DNA of 64,000 bases from Photobacterium angustum (GCF_003026365.1 NZ_PYOM01000007.1:124001-188000), one strand, 5' to 3'. Counted from the first letter of the stretch, positions 47,472 to 57,391 are shown. Notes: a model not told the origin generated them from the sequence alone. Made by a program: numbers and translations.

Positions 47472-47810
47472 TTAATTTTTAGATTTAATTTCATCTTTAA
47501 CCTTATTCCTTTTAACAGTTAAACAAACTGAATAATCATTAATGCCATTTTCTTGACACTTAATAACATTTTCCTTTAATTTTTTTAACTCTTGTTGATT
47601 GCGAACAGAATAAACCATCCCGTTTACGCAAGAAATCGTGATCATACCTTGAGGTGAGAATTGATAACCTTTTACCTCACTCCCGCAAGGATTAAAGTCA
47701 ATGCCTGCATTTACACTGACTTTTTTGGGTACAACTCTCACACTTTCAGTTACGCAACCTACTAGTAAAAAAAGGCTTAAAACAATGATTGGGGTTGGTA
47801 TCAATTTCAT
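47472..47810 (-). CDS. Small lipoprotein of unknown function
   Basis: 112 residues from the ATG at 47810, starting MKLIPTPIIVLSLFLLVGC, a clear lipoprotein signal with lipobox LVGC. Four more Cys (FNPCGSE, ISCVNG, IKCQE, SVCLT) could form two disulfides. No family is recognised. A longer start at 47903 would bury the signal peptide and is rejected. Confidence 0.65.
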   Translation of the reverse strand: MKLIPTPIIVLSLFLLVGCVTESVRVVPKKVSVNAGIDFNPCGSEVKGYQFSPQGMITISCVNGMVYSVRNQQELKKLKENVIKCQENGINDYSVCLTVKRNKVKDEIKSKN

Positions 47811-48080
47811 GAGAATTCTCTGTTTGCAAATCTTAATGATGTCGCGTCTCAAATTAGGATGCAGCAATGCTCGATAGAATGCTAACGAACAAGAACAATA
47901 CATGATTCTAACATCTCGCTTTGCTATTTATCTATAATACGAACTATTCATATGTTAATAAGCATTTAGTTTAATTAAACAATAGAGCTACTTATTATTT
48001 TTTACTAAGTTTATGAAAATATTGCGTTATAATAGATGTGATTAAAATGACTTTGTTTAAATTTAAAGGAGGACAACTTA

Positions 48081-48446
48081 ATGTTTAGTGATGTACTGTG
48101 GTTTGTTCCCTTTATAATTTTGTTTCTTGTCTTTAATTTACTTGTTATAAAAAAACGGAAAAAGAAATCACATGGCAGTTATTTCTCTCTTCTTAAAAAT
48201 CGCTTTAACACTTATCAATCAATGCAAGATAGTGAGAATGACGAAGACGACAGTATGATTGAAGATGACATCATCGAAGAAAAGCCGATCAAAAAACAAG
48301 GTATAAAAAAGCGTCGCCAACCTGATGCGACAGAAGCAGTAAAGAAAACAAGCAAGAAGAAAACACCACCAAGAAATAATACGCAGATAGACAGTGATCA
48401 TTGGTTAAATCAAAAAGCAAAACGAACGCCTACTAATAAAAAATAG
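48081..48446 (+). CDS. Single-span membrane protein with charged tail
   Basis: 121 residues. One N-terminal helix (VLWFVPFIILFLVFNLLVI) is followed by a basic stop-transfer KKRKKK, an acidic stretch (SENDEDDSMIEDDIIEEK) and a Lys-rich end. The strong ribosome site AAAGGAGG precedes it. The tail is likely disordered and cytoplasmic. No family is recognised. It may share a transcript with the next small gene. Confidence 0.65.
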   Translation: MFSDVLWFVPFIILFLVFNLLVIKKRKKKSHGSYFSLLKNRFNTYQSMQDSENDEDDSMIEDDIIEEKPIKKQGIKKRRQPDATEAVKKTSKKKTPPRNNTQIDSDHWLNQKAKRTPTNKK

Positions 48447-48512
48447 GTGTTTTGTGTCTTTATGGTTATCGCTAGGACGTTATACCGCCGCTATAGAAAA
48501 GGATAAAGGATT

Positions 48513-48698
48513 ATGAAACCAACGAATAAAGCACTCTGGGGAAGGGGGAGTTGGGTTGATGTCACGATAAGAGTGACGCTGCTATTAGTCTTTGCTTATG
48601 CGGTAAAAACGTTCCATGAATTCGTGACCATTGATCGCTGTTTAGATGCTGGGCATAGCTATAATTACATTGAAAAACACTGTAATACTCTAGAGTAA
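48513..48698 (+). CDS. Small single-span membrane protein
   Basis: 61 residues with one central helix (VTIRVTLLLVFAYAVKTF) and two Cys after it (IDRCLDAG, EKHCNTLE). AAAGGATAAAGG precedes the ATG. Function unknown. Confidence 0.6.
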   Translation: MKPTNKALWGRGSWVDVTIRVTLLLVFAYAVKTFHEFVTIDRCLDAGHSYNYIEKHCNTLE

Positions 48699-48829
48699 AC
48701 CACTTAACACTGCCTATTGGTGGGGTATGGTTATAGTCTGATATCCCACTTTAACTTCTCTACAATCACCTTTCCCTCCCTGAAGATTTAAATACATCAA
48801 ACAACCGCTTTTTTACTATTGGTTCACTG

Positions 48830-48876
48830 TTGACATTAAAAGTATATCTACATATATTAAAATTCATATATATGAA
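48830..48876 (+). promoter_or_regulatory. ars promoter and operator
   Basis: TTGACA (48830-48835), 17 bases, TATATT (48853-48858) is a near-ideal sigma-70 promoter. The perfect palindrome TTCATATATATGAA (48863-48876) overlaps the expected start of transcription, 17 bases before arsR, and is the likely ArsR binding site. Confidence 0.7.
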
Positions 48877-48893
48877 AAAACGTATGTGAGTTT

Positions 48894-49217
48894 ATGGAAA
48901 CACTATCTTTCTTCAAATCAATGGCTGATGACACTCGCCTTAAAGTATTAATGCTCCTTAGCTTGAAAGGGGAGCTTTGTGTGTGTGATTTACAACAAGC
49001 ATTAGATATTAGCCAGCCTAAAGTGTCTCGTCATTTAGCAGAATTACGTCGTACTGGGTTGTTGGTCGATGAACGCCGAGCGAAATGGGTGTATTACCGA
49101 CTGAATCCGACAATACCACCTTGGATGAGTGAGATTATTTCAACATCGTCACAAAACAGTAATAAATATTTAGAAGACTGTTTATCTCGACTCGAATCAG
49201 ATTGTTCTAGTTGCTAA
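48894..49217 (+). CDS. arsR: ArsR-family arsenic-responsive repressor
   Basis: 107 residues with a winged helix-turn-helix. The metal site [20 protein letters not shown] holds the Cys pair of the arsenite sensor in the recognition-helix region. [19 protein letters not shown] and VYYRLNP complete the fold. The C-terminal SDCSSC might add ligands. It represses its own operon until arsenite binds. Confidence 0.92.
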   Translation: METLSFFKSMADDTRLKVLMLLSLKGELCVCDLQQALDISQPKVSRHLAELRRTGLLVDERRAKWVYYRLNPTIPPWMSEIISTSSQNSNKYLEDCLSRLESDCSSC

Positions 49218-49269
49218 TTACATATCGATTAGTGACAGGGTTAAAGACTGTTTATACATAGGCAATAAG

Positions 49270-49989
49270 ATGGAAATTAAAGACTTATCGTTACCAAATC
49301 TTGATGAAAACCAGTTCAATGTTACGACATCAGAAGATTTAGTTGCGCCGAAATCAACCCATAAACCGCGTATTCTGTTGCTTTACGGATCATTACGTAA
49401 GCGTTCTTTTAGTAAGTTAGTGATTGAAGAATCAGCGCGATTATTAGTAAAAATGGGCGCAGAAGTCCGTATTTTTGATCCAGATGGATTACCACTGCCA
49501 GATGCAGAAGATCCAACGCATCCCAAAGTCGCAGAGTTAAGAGATCTTGTGATCTGGTCAGAAGGGCAAGTGTGGTGCTCACCGGAGCGACACGGTTCGA
49601 TGACAGGGATTATGAAAGCACAAATTGATTGGATCCCACTATCAATGGGGGCTGTTCGTCCTACTCAAGGGAAAACATTGGCGGTAATGCAAGTGTGTGG
49701 CGGCTCTCAGTCATTCAATGTAGTAAATCAGCTTCGTGTATTGGGTCGTTGGATGCGTATGGTGACTATCCCTAACCAATCATCAGTAGCGAAAGCGTTT
49801 TTAGAGTTTGACGATAATGATCGTATGAAGCCATCTGGTTACTACAACCGCATCGTTGATGTAATGGAAGAGCTAGTCAAATTCACGCTATTAACCCGCG
49901 ATAACAGTGATTTCTTAGTCGATCGTTATTCAGAACGTGTCGAAAGTGCAGAGCAATTAATGCAACGTGTAAACCAAAAAGAAGGGTAA
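49270..49989 (+). CDS. arsH: Arsenical resistance flavoprotein ArsH
   Basis: 239 residues, NADPH-dependent FMN reductase fold. [18 protein letters not shown] is the flavin phosphate loop, and [19 protein letters not shown] is the ArsH signature. It oxidises trivalent organoarsenicals or reduces quinones and metals. It lies between arsR and acr3 in one transcript. Confidence 0.92.
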   Translation: MEIKDLSLPNLDENQFNVTTSEDLVAPKSTHKPRILLLYGSLRKRSFSKLVIEESARLLVKMGAEVRIFDPDGLPLPDAEDPTHPKVAELRDLVIWSEGQVWCSPERHGSMTGIMKAQIDWIPLSMGAVRPTQGKTLAVMQVCGGSQSFNVVNQLRVLGRWMRMVTIPNQSSVAKAFLEFDDNDRMKPSGYYNRIVDVMEELVKFTLLTRDNSDFLVDRYSERVESAEQLMQRVNQKEG

Positions 49990-49993
49990 TAAA

Positions 49994-51055
49994 ATGGGAC
50001 TGTTTGAACGTTACTTAACCGTATGGGTTGGGGCTGCCATTATTGCCGGTATTATTCTTGGCAGTGCAATCCCACAATTATTTAGTGTGGTGGCATCGCT
50101 TGAATACGCGCACGTTAATATCGTCATTGCGGTATTAATTTGGTTAATGATCTTCCCAATGATGATGCAGATTGATTTCTCATCGATCAAAGATGTGGGT
50201 AAAAAACCGAAAGGCCTAGTACTAACGCTGGTGATTAACTGGTTAGTAAAACCATTTTCTATGGCATTTCTTGGTTGGCTATTCTTTAAAGTTTTCTTCG
50301 CCTCTTGGGTTGAGCCAGAAACCGCTTCTCAATACATCGCAGGTATGATCTTATTGGGTGTTGCACCTTGTACTGCAATGGTCTTTGTGTGGAGCCAAAT
50401 GACCAAAGGTGATGCGAACTACACCTTGGTACAAGTATCAGTTAACGATCTGATCATGATCTTTGCTTTCGCACCTATTGCTGCATTCTTGCTAGGTGTG
50501 ACAGATATTACTGTGCCTTGGGATACCCTAGTATTATCAGTGGTACTTTATGTTGTGATCCCATTAGTGGCTGGTGCCATTACTCGTAAAGCGTTAGATA
50601 AATCAAACGACCATTCTCGTTTAGATAACTTATTAGCCAAGCTAAAACCTTGGTCAATCATTGGTTTGTTATCAACAGTAGTTTTATTGTTTGGTTTCCA
50701 AGCTGAAACAATTATCGCTAACCCTGAAGCGATTGTATTAATTGCTATTCCACTATTGATCCAAACTTATGCGATTTTTGCTATTGCTTACTGGGCTGCA
50801 AAACGCATGAAGTTAGCCCATAACATTGCAGCACCCGCTTGTATGATTGGTACCTCTAACTTCTTTGAATTAGCGGTAGCCGTTGCGATTTCACTGTTTG
50901 GTTTACACTCAGGTGCAGCTCTTGCCACCGTGGTTGGCGTGCTGGTGGAAGTACCTGTTATGTTGTCTTTAGTATGGTTTGCTAACCGAACCCGTCATTG
51001 GTTTGATGAAAACGAAACTGCATCAAACACTATTTCAAAAGTACACGGAGAGTAA
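49994..51055 (+). CDS. acr3: Arsenite efflux permease Acr3
   Basis: 353 residues with about ten helices. [20 protein letters not shown] holds the conserved Cys of Acr3 transporters, and ANFFELAVA-like [18 protein letters not shown] lies in helix 9. It exports arsenite from the cell. It begins four bases after arsH and ends four bases before arsC. Confidence 0.94.
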   Translation: MGLFERYLTVWVGAAIIAGIILGSAIPQLFSVVASLEYAHVNIVIAVLIWLMIFPMMMQIDFSSIKDVGKKPKGLVLTLVINWLVKPFSMAFLGWLFFKVFFASWVEPETASQYIAGMILLGVAPCTAMVFVWSQMTKGDANYTLVQVSVNDLIMIFAFAPIAAFLLGVTDITVPWDTLVLSVVLYVVIPLVAGAITRKALDKSNDHSRLDNLLAKLKPWSIIGLLSTVVLLFGFQAETIIANPEAIVLIAIPLLIQTYAIFAIAYWAAKRMKLAHNIAAPACMIGTSNFFELAVAVAISLFGLHSGAALATVVGVLVEVPVMLSLVWFANRTRHWFDENETASNTISKVHGE

Positions 51056-51059
51056 AAAC

Positions 51060-51479
51060 ATGGTTGTTATTCACCATAATCCAGAGTGCGGTACCTCAAG
51101 AAATGTGCTGCAAATTATCCAAGATGCAGGCTATGAGCCAGTTGTGATTGAATACATTCAAGAAGGGTGGACAAAACCTCAGCTTCAAGCGTTATTTGCA
51201 GCGGCAAATTTAACCCCACGTACTGCATTACGTACCAGTAAATCGCCAGCTAAAGAGCTCGGTTTATTAGATGAAAGCGTATCAGATGAAGTGATTCTAG
51301 AAGCCATGCTAGAACACCCAGTACTGGTGAATCGCCCAATCGTATGTACGGCTAAAGGTGTAAAACTGTGTCGCCCTAGTGAAGCGGTATTAGATGTGCT
51401 CGAAAACTGGCCGAAAGGACCACTAATTAAAGAAGATGGTGAAGTCATCATCGACGCTAACGGAAACCGTCTACTGTAA
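51060..51479 (+). CDS. arsC: Arsenate reductase ArsC, glutaredoxin type
   Basis: 139 residues from the ATG at 51060 (GGAGAG upstream). HHNPECGTSRNVLQII contains the catalytic Cys with the H-x3-C-x3-R arrangement. Later Arg residues (TALRTSKSPAKEL, VNRPIV) bind arsenate. It reduces arsenate to arsenite for Acr3, using glutathione and glutaredoxin. An upstream in-frame start inside acr3 is rejected. Confidence 0.94.
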   Translation: MVVIHHNPECGTSRNVLQIIQDAGYEPVVIEYIQEGWTKPQLQALFAAANLTPRTALRTSKSPAKELGLLDESVSDEVILEAMLEHPVLVNRPIVCTAKGVKLCRPSEAVLDVLENWPKGPLIKEDGEVIIDANGNRLL

Positions 51480-51524
51480 TTGCTTTTGCCACTACAACTT
51501 AAGTAAGTATAAATAGACATGTTT

Positions 51525-51554
51525 AAAGCTCTGATGAAAGTCAGAGCTTTTTTA
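51525..51554 (+). terminator. Terminator of the ars operon
   Basis: AAAGCTCTGA / TCAGAGCTTT with a six-base loop and T6. Confidence 0.9.
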
Positions 51555-51638
51555 TTTTGATGATTAAGGAAACGTTCAATTTCTTAATTATCTCAGTTTT
51601 TTTAAGTTATTGATATATAGGTGTAATATTCATGGTGT

Positions 51639-51663
51639 GTTTTTAATCCGACGGGTTAAAAAC
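51639..51663. repeat. Inverted repeat in the spacer after ars
   Basis: GTTTTTAATCC / GGGTTAAAAAC around GAC, with one mismatch. No gene is recognised between 51555 and 51827; the rest is AT-rich. Confidence 0.4.
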
Positions 51664-51827
51664 AGTTCTTACTTTTATCAATAGCAATTAATCAATTAAG
51701 AGTGGTTTTTTGCGACCAAGTTAATGAAAATAAATGTTTTTATTTATTAGAATGATGAAAATTTGCTGTATTAATATAGCGTAAAAGTAAGCATGCTTAT
51801 TAATATACTGTATGTGCTTTGGTGGAA

Positions 51828-52292
51828 ATGAATATGGAAATCACAATTAGGCGTATTGAAACAGAAAGCACTGAGGATAAAGGTATATTCGAGACTTTGT
51901 TCAGAGAGTACCTATCTGGATTCTCAGTTGAACTAGATCTCTCAGTAATTGCTCAGCTATTTGCGTTGCCTTATTTCCACGGATTTATCAGTTTTGTCGA
52001 CAATAAGCCTGTCGGTTTTGCGGTTTGCTTTGAATCGTTTTCAACTTATCGTGCGCAAAGAGTAATGAATATTCATGATTTTATGGTGTCTGACTACTTT
52101 CGCGGTAAAGGCCTTGGCAAGGCGCAACTGAATGGTATCGAACAGTATTGTCGTGATAATGATTACTTCAAAATTACATTAGAGGTCAGTGATGATAATG
52201 TTACAGCTAAAAAGCTCTATAGCTCATTGGACTACGAAGATTACAGAGTAGTTTTGAAAGGGCAGCAACATTGGCAAAAGTACCTCAATTAG
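51828..52292 (+). CDS. GNAT-family N-acetyltransferase
   Basis: About 154 residues from the ATG at 51828 (GGTGG upstream). The acetyl-CoA motif is HDFMVSDYFRGKGLGKAQL (R/Q-x-x-G-x-G/A), followed by ITLEVSDDNVTAKKLYSS. The substrate is unknown. It stands alone. Confidence 0.82.
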   Translation: MNMEITIRRIETESTEDKGIFETLFREYLSGFSVELDLSVIAQLFALPYFHGFISFVDNKPVGFAVCFESFSTYRAQRVMNIHDFMVSDYFRGKGLGKAQLNGIEQYCRDNDYFKITLEVSDDNVTAKKLYSSLDYEDYRVVLKGQQHWQKYLN

Positions 52293-52471
52293 CACGCACC
52301 TATCCGAAGTGTTGGACAAGCCCAAGCCACTTTATATAAGTAAATATTAGAAATATCATGACGGGTGATTCGAAAAAGAAGTCGAGCGTTATCCTTGGTG
52401 CGAATCAATAAATTTAACACGCGGATCGATAATGAAATCTTCTTTATTTCTGAAGCGTTAACTCCATGACG

Positions 52472-52540
52472 CTATTTCTGATCACGACCACGTAGGAAAG
52501 CATAATCACGTACACGCTGAAATCCTTTCGATAACACATA
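52472..52540 (-). mobile_element. Short relic of an IS91-like transposase
   Basis: On the - strand the frame from 52536 reads VLSKGFQRVRDYAFLRGRDQ and then a stop. This resembles the conserved block of IS91-family transposases (K/P-GFQRVRDYGFLRG). Nothing else of the element is recognisable in the 460-base gap 52293-52753. A 33-codon + ORF at 52552-52653 has no support. Confidence 0.45.
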
Positions 52541-52753
52541 GTATAAAACGAATGTTTTTAGTGTCTGATGACGAAAAGTTAACAATGAATGGAATAGATT
52601 ATGGTGAAATGAGTGTGGTTGGCTTAACGGTATTTGATTTACTGTTTAGGTAACTAGCTTGTTGCTGGCTATTATTAAATAATGGCAATGTGGGTGTAAA
52701 ATTAAATCAAAAGCGAATGAATCGCGGCTTACAGAATAAGGATATTGTTATAC

Positions 52754-54286
52754 ATGCCAATAAATAGAGTGATAGGTGCAAGTGTTATTTTTATCACTAT
52801 TCTGACAGGGTGTTCGTCACTGCCTAAACAAGCAGAGCATCTTGATGCGCCACTAACTCCGAAATTAACCAGTGCTTTATCAACATTAAACGATCGCCAT
52901 AATCCATTTATAACGCCACAAACACCAAGCGCAGTTCTGGTGCAAAATACGGGCTGGGATGCATTGGGTCAACGTCTAGCTTTGGTTGAAGCTGCCGAAC
53001 ATACGATAGATATTCAATACTATATTTGGAATTCAGATAGTTCTGGTCGTTATTTAGCGAGTCGTTTGGTCGCAGCCGCTGATCGTGGTGTTTATGTTCG
53101 TGTATTGCTTGATGATATAAACCTAAATGATCGTGAAACACTGCTAACAAAACTTGATGCACACCCTAATATCGAGATCCGTATTTTTAATCCGATCCCA
53201 ACCCGTAATGCTGGCAAATGGATAAGCTTTGTAGGGGATTTTTCACGTTTAAATCGTCGTATGCATAATAAATCTTTCACTGTTGATGGTACCTTTACTG
53301 TTGTTGGTGGACGTAATATTGGTGATGAGTATTTTGATCTTTCCCATGAGCTGAATTTGCGTGATCGTGATGTATTAGCAAGTGGAAAAGTTGTCGCGGA
53401 TGTTCAACATAGCTTTAATGATTATTGGAATAGTGAATGGGCATATTCAGTTGATTTATTAAGGGATAAAGCTAAACCGCTACCACAGTTAATGCTTAGC
53501 AGTATTCCTGTACCTGAGTATAAAAACTATCCGGCATTGCCTCAAAGCCAAAATGCAGCCATGACGTACTTATCAACGCAGTTAAAGAAGATGACTGGAG
53601 CCAAAGCCACATACATTGCAGATAAGCCGATTCCAGATGATGTTGATAATACAGATCAGCCAAAAGCAACGGCGCAGTATTTATCTAAACTGGCGAAAAA
53701 TACAAAAAATGACATCATTATTGAATCGGCATATTTAGTCTTTGATGATAAACAGCTAGCGGGTTTACAACAGCTCTCGCAAAAGGGCGTGGAGATCAAA
53801 GCGCTGACAAACTCAATGGCATCAAATGATCTTGTGACTAATCACTCTGGTTATGCAGGCCGCCGCCAAGACATGCTAGAAAGTGGCATGGATTTATATG
53901 AATTAAAGCCTGACGCTAAGTTATGCAAGATTGTTATTCAAGATAACGACAAATGTGCACCGAATGCGGTATACGGTTTACACGCTAAATCAGCGGTATT
54001 TGACCATCAAATAGCGACGATTGGCTCATTTAACTTCAATTTACGCTCTACCTATCTTAATACTGAGTCGCTATTGGTGATTGAAAACCCTAAGATTGCC
54101 ACAGAGCTTGCTACGACCTTAGAGAGCGCAATGCAAGACAGTAACAGTTGGCATTTAAGTCTGGATGATGGCGATGTGTATTGGCATTCGGGTAACGAAA
54201 TATGGGACAGTGAACCGAACACTAAACAATGGGATCGTATGAAATCAGAGTTATTACAATTATTGCCAATAGAGAAGTATTTGTAA
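52754..54286 (+). CDS. Phospholipase D-family lipoprotein, ClsC-like cardiolipin synthase
   Basis: 510 residues from the ATG at 52754. The lipobox LTGCSS gives a lipoprotein. Two HKD motifs are intact: H171-x-K173-x4-D178 (MHNKSFTVD) and H410-x-K412-x4-D417 (LHAKSAVFD). It also has DIQYYIWNSDSSG, the substrate-pocket strand. ClsC makes cardiolipin from phosphatidylethanolamine and phosphatidylglycerol with YmdB's help in E. coli; no ymdB gene is next to this one. A TTG at 52745 is an alternative start. Confidence 0.85.
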   Translation: MPINRVIGASVIFITILTGCSSLPKQAEHLDAPLTPKLTSALSTLNDRHNPFITPQTPSAVLVQNTGWDALGQRLALVEAAEHTIDIQYYIWNSDSSGRYLASRLVAAADRGVYVRVLLDDINLNDRETLLTKLDAHPNIEIRIFNPIPTRNAGKWISFVGDFSRLNRRMHNKSFTVDGTFTVVGGRNIGDEYFDLSHELNLRDRDVLASGKVVADVQHSFNDYWNSEWAYSVDLLRDKAKPLPQLMLSSIPVPEYKNYPALPQSQNAAMTYLSTQLKKMTGAKATYIADKPIPDDVDNTDQPKATAQYLSKLAKNTKNDIIIESAYLVFDDKQLAGLQQLSQKGVEIKALTNSMASNDLVTNHSGYAGRRQDMLESGMDLYELKPDAKLCKIVIQDNDKCAPNAVYGLHAKSAVFDHQIATIGSFNFNLRSTYLNTESLLVIENPKIATELATTLESAMQDSNSWHLSLDDGDVYWHSGNEIWDSEPNTKQWDRMKSELLQLLPIEKYL

Positions 54287-54310
54287 GCACTAATATTAGA
54301 AATAGATTGA

Positions 54311-54340
54311 AAAGCCAGCCACTAGGTTGGCTTTTTATTA
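54311..54340 (+). terminator. Terminator after the ClsC-like gene (GCCAGC-type hairpin)
   Basis: AAAAGCCAGCC / GGTTGGCTTTT with a short loop and T5. The first of several related hairpins in this region. Confidence 0.82.
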
Positions 54341-54599
54341 TTAGTACAGGGTGATTAATTTTGCTTTTAATTTTATTACATAAAAAAGAGTAGTATTACT
54401 TAGTATAAATTAAAGTGCTAATGATAATTGTTTGTAATAATGACTATGGGTGTTTTGTTATAATAAGATTAATTGTTAAAACCTTGTGTATCTTTATCTA
54501 TCAAATGATACGATATATAAATACTGATATTAAGATTTGTTTCATCTGTAAGTGTTAGGTTTCTCCTAAGACTAGAATTTAGATAATTACAGGGTTTGT

Positions 54600-55259
54600 A
54601 TGAAATTTAAAGATAGATTGTTTAATGGCTTAGATAGCTCAGTGCAACAAAACTGGTTATATCAAGAAAGCATTTTAAACGTTAATACAGAGTACATGTA
54701 TAAAGTTGCCATTGCACAAGAATTAACGAAAGGCTTTTATCATCACTCAGGGGACGATTTCACTATTGAGTTAGATCAGAATAAAAAAAGAATCCCTTAT
54801 GCTATCGTTTCAGAAGAAGTGACTTTAAATAAAAAGTTTAAGAAAAAAACTAAGTCATGGAAAAAAGATAATAAAGTTGATGGAAGAGTTGATATCTTCC
54901 TTTCAAATGACAAATCAAAAGATACATTTATTATTGATGTAAAAGATTTTGAGATGTCTAGCTCAGATCTTAAGAAGGCAATTAAACGCTTTGTTAGTAT
55001 GTTTGAGTTTTATAAAAAGGAAAATACGGTTCGTGAGTGTGCGCTAGTGTTTCCTACCATACTAGATACAAGTGATTGGGTTATAAAGTACTTACGTAAA
55101 AGTAAACTACCCAATAACTTGGTCGTTGATTTTGAATCAAAAGAAGTCGCTATCAACGGTGAAAGTGATGAGTACGCAGAGCGTTACTATGCAAATGTGC
55201 TAATCATTAAACGTTTTTCTCCTGCTAATATGGTTGTGAGTTGCGCTCAATACATGTAA
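54600..55259 (+). CDS. Unknown protein with PD-(D/E)xK nuclease-like residues
   Basis: 219 residues, soluble and Lys-rich. A helix with E31 (NTEYMYKVAIAQELTKG) is followed by GRVDIFLSND (D98) and TFIIDVKDFE (D113-x-K115). The spacing and the beta-strand context fit a PD-(D/E)xK nuclease core as in restriction enzymes. No methyltransferase or partner is adjacent. It stands alone between two terminators, in AT-rich DNA. The ATG at 54600 follows a weak AGGGTTTGT. A nuclease role is inferred from residues only. Confidence 0.5.
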   Translation: MKFKDRLFNGLDSSVQQNWLYQESILNVNTEYMYKVAIAQELTKGFYHHSGDDFTIELDQNKKRIPYAIVSEEVTLNKKFKKKTKSWKKDNKVDGRVDIFLSNDKSKDTFIIDVKDFEMSSSDLKKAIKRFVSMFEFYKKENTVRECALVFPTILDTSDWVIKYLRKSKLPNNLVVDFESKEVAINGESDEYAERYYANVLIIKRFSPANMVVSCAQYM

Positions 55260-55292
55260 TTCGAAGCATGTAGTAATATGTGACAATAAAAG

Positions 55293-55320
55293 AAAAGCCA
55301 GCAGTTAATGTTGGCTTTTT
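55293..55320 (+). terminator. Terminator after the PD-(D/E)xK-like gene (GCCAGC-type hairpin)
   Basis: AAAAGCCAGCA / TGTTGGCTTTT with a five-base loop, one G-U pair, and T tract. Confidence 0.82.
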
Positions 55321-55450
55321 ATTTTTATGAAACTGTTGCTCTTTTCTCTATTGTTTCACGGTTGGCTTCGAAGTTTATTTGTTACTCACTTCAGTATTAA
55401 TAACATATTTATTAGTATCTGCTATGGGGTAATTATATAAAGGAGCATTT

Positions 55451-56011
55451 ATGAAGGTTATTATTGTTACCTATATTTTTGGTTTATGTGAAACCACAGA
55501 TAAGATGGCCTCATTTATTGCTCAGCATACTGACAGTGTAAAAATCGTTGACCCTTACCAAGGCGTTCGCTGTGAGTTTTCTAGTGAAACAGCTGCGTAC
55601 GAGCAATTTATTAAAGATTGTGGGCATGATGATTACTTATTTTTAGTTCGTGAGTCAGTATTAAAAGATAAGCATGATGTACTAATAGGTTTTAGCGCAG
55701 GCGCAAATGCTGCTTGGCGAATATCAGAATTAGTCGAATCTGATTGTAAAAGCATTCTTTGTTTTTATCCTTCAGAAATACGTAATCACGCGGATATTGA
55801 GCCGAAAGTACCAACAGCGGTTATTTTTCCGAAAAAAGAAGCCTCTTTTGACGTTTTAACCATGAATACAGCACTTCTTAATCGAATAAATGTAACGACT
55901 CAAATTATGCCTTATAAACACGGCTTTATGAATTGTTTATCTGATGCTTATGATAAACAAGGTGAGACGATGGGATTTGAATACATTCTGAATAGAATAA
56001 GAAAAATATAA
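55451..56011 (+). CDS. Small alpha/beta-hydrolase-fold protein
   Basis: 186 residues with a dienelactone-hydrolase-like outline: a first strand VIIVTYIFG, the elbow IGFSAGANAAWR (Ser nucleophile), Glu/Asp candidates, and His in YKHGFMN near the C terminus. AAAGGAGC precedes the ATG. The substrate is unknown. Confidence 0.7.
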   Translation: MKVIIVTYIFGLCETTDKMASFIAQHTDSVKIVDPYQGVRCEFSSETAAYEQFIKDCGHDDYLFLVRESVLKDKHDVLIGFSAGANAAWRISELVESDCKSILCFYPSEIRNHADIEPKVPTAVIFPKKEASFDVLTMNTALLNRINVTTQIMPYKHGFMNCLSDAYDKQGETMGFEYILNRIRKI

Positions 56012-56045
56012 TTTATATTAATCATTTAATTATAAGGTTTATGTG

Positions 56046-56522
56046 ATGTTGTTGAATCAAAATAAAATAGAAATATCACAACTTATTGAAAGTGATAGAT
56101 GTGCTGTTTTCGATTTACTTCAAGATAAAGAAACGATGCGATTTCTAGGTCCAAGACGTCCATTAATTGATCAAGAGTCAGAAGCATGGTTTATTAATGA
56201 GCAAAAAGCAGAGTATAGGTTTGCCTTTCGGTCTATCGAAACGAATGAGTTTATCGGTTTTTGTGGAATATCGTTAATTGATGGTGAATTGGATTTTGGT
56301 TATTTCCTGCGTAGGAAATTTTGGGGGCAAGGGTTAGCCATTATTATGTGTGAATCAGCAATCGCTAAACTGTCTTATTCTATCGATTTTACCCAAGTTA
56401 ATGTATTGATTGCCTCTGATAATATAGCAAACCAAAAGGTTGCTAAGAAATTAGGCTGGAAAATAAAGTGTGCTGCTAATAATGAATTTGAAACAGGGAA
56501 TTTGTATCTAATTCAGAATTAA
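56046..56522 (+). CDS. GNAT-family acetyltransferase, RimJ/RimL type
   Basis: 158 residues. FGYFLRRKFWGQGLAIIMCE holds the acetyl-CoA loop, and VLIASDNIANQKVAKKLGW is the RimL-like end. It follows the hydrolase gene by about 34 bases and may be cotranscribed. AAGG lies eight bases before the ATG at 56046. The substrate is unknown. Confidence 0.85.
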   Translation: MLLNQNKIEISQLIESDRCAVFDLLQDKETMRFLGPRRPLIDQESEAWFINEQKAEYRFAFRSIETNEFIGFCGISLIDGELDFGYFLRRKFWGQGLAIIMCESAIAKLSYSIDFTQVNVLIASDNIANQKVAKKLGWKIKCAANNEFETGNLYLIQN

Positions 56523-56687
56523 GGCTTATCACTTTTCTTTACTGTCATCTTGGGTTAGGTAATGAAAATTAGGTGATCTCATAGACAAATAATAGGATGT
56601 ATTTTGTATCTCAACGTACAGCCAACTAGTTTGTCTTAAATCTGGCGCTATCCCTTGTATTGAATGCTTAATATGGAGATGACTATT

Positions 56688-57251
56688 TTGGGTAAACAAT
56701 TTTCTGAATTATCAGATAAACATATAGAGTTTATCGAAAACCAAAAAATCTACTTTGTTGGTACTGCCGCTGAGAGCGGTAATGTGAATTTGTCACCTAA
56801 AGGTGGTGATTCCTTGAGAGTGATCAATTCAAATCAAATAGCGTGGTTAAATTTAACAGGTAGCGGTAATGAGTCTGCATCACATGTTATTAGAAATTCA
56901 CGAATGACACTCATGTTCTGTGCATTTGAAGGAGCTCCGCTCATTTTTAGAGTATATGGGAAGGCAAAGGTCTTACATGCTAAAGATGAGGAATGGAGTC
57001 AGTATGTACAACTATTTCCAGAAAGTGTTGCTTCTAGACAAATATTTATCTTAGATATTGATTTTGTTCAGTCATCTTGTGGCAAGTCGGTTCCGTATTT
57101 TAGCTATGAGGGGGATCGTGATGATTTGGCGAATTGGTCCAAAAAGCAAGGTGTCGAAGGAATAGAGCAATACTGGCTTAAAAAGAATCAAAAAAGTATC
57201 GATGGCTTTGAAACTGAAATAGCGAAAAGATCAGGCTTGGACGTAGAGTAA
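56688..57251 (+). CDS. Pyridoxamine 5'-phosphate oxidase-fold protein
   Basis: About 187 residues from TTG at 56688, which has GGAG nine bases upstream and gives the family-like N terminus GKQFSELSDKHIEFIENQ. VGTAAESGNVNLSPKGGDSL and MTLMFCAFEGAPLIFRVYG are the flavin-binding split-barrel features. An upstream ATG at 56664 is less likely. The substrate is unknown. Confidence 0.8.
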   Translation: MGKQFSELSDKHIEFIENQKIYFVGTAAESGNVNLSPKGGDSLRVINSNQIAWLNLTGSGNESASHVIRNSRMTLMFCAFEGAPLIFRVYGKAKVLHAKDEEWSQYVQLFPESVASRQIFILDIDFVQSSCGKSVPYFSYEGDRDDLANWSKKQGVEGIEQYWLKKNQKSIDGFETEIAKRSGLDVE

Positions 57252-57391
57252 CGAATTAAGCGATTATATCGTGAGTGCTTAATACTTCATCAAACCACTT
57301 ACGATATAACGTATTCACTGCCTGTTACGCTAGTATTTTGCTAGAAAACGCTCATAATCTTGCAAAACAACATTTAAAGAAGAAACTATCT

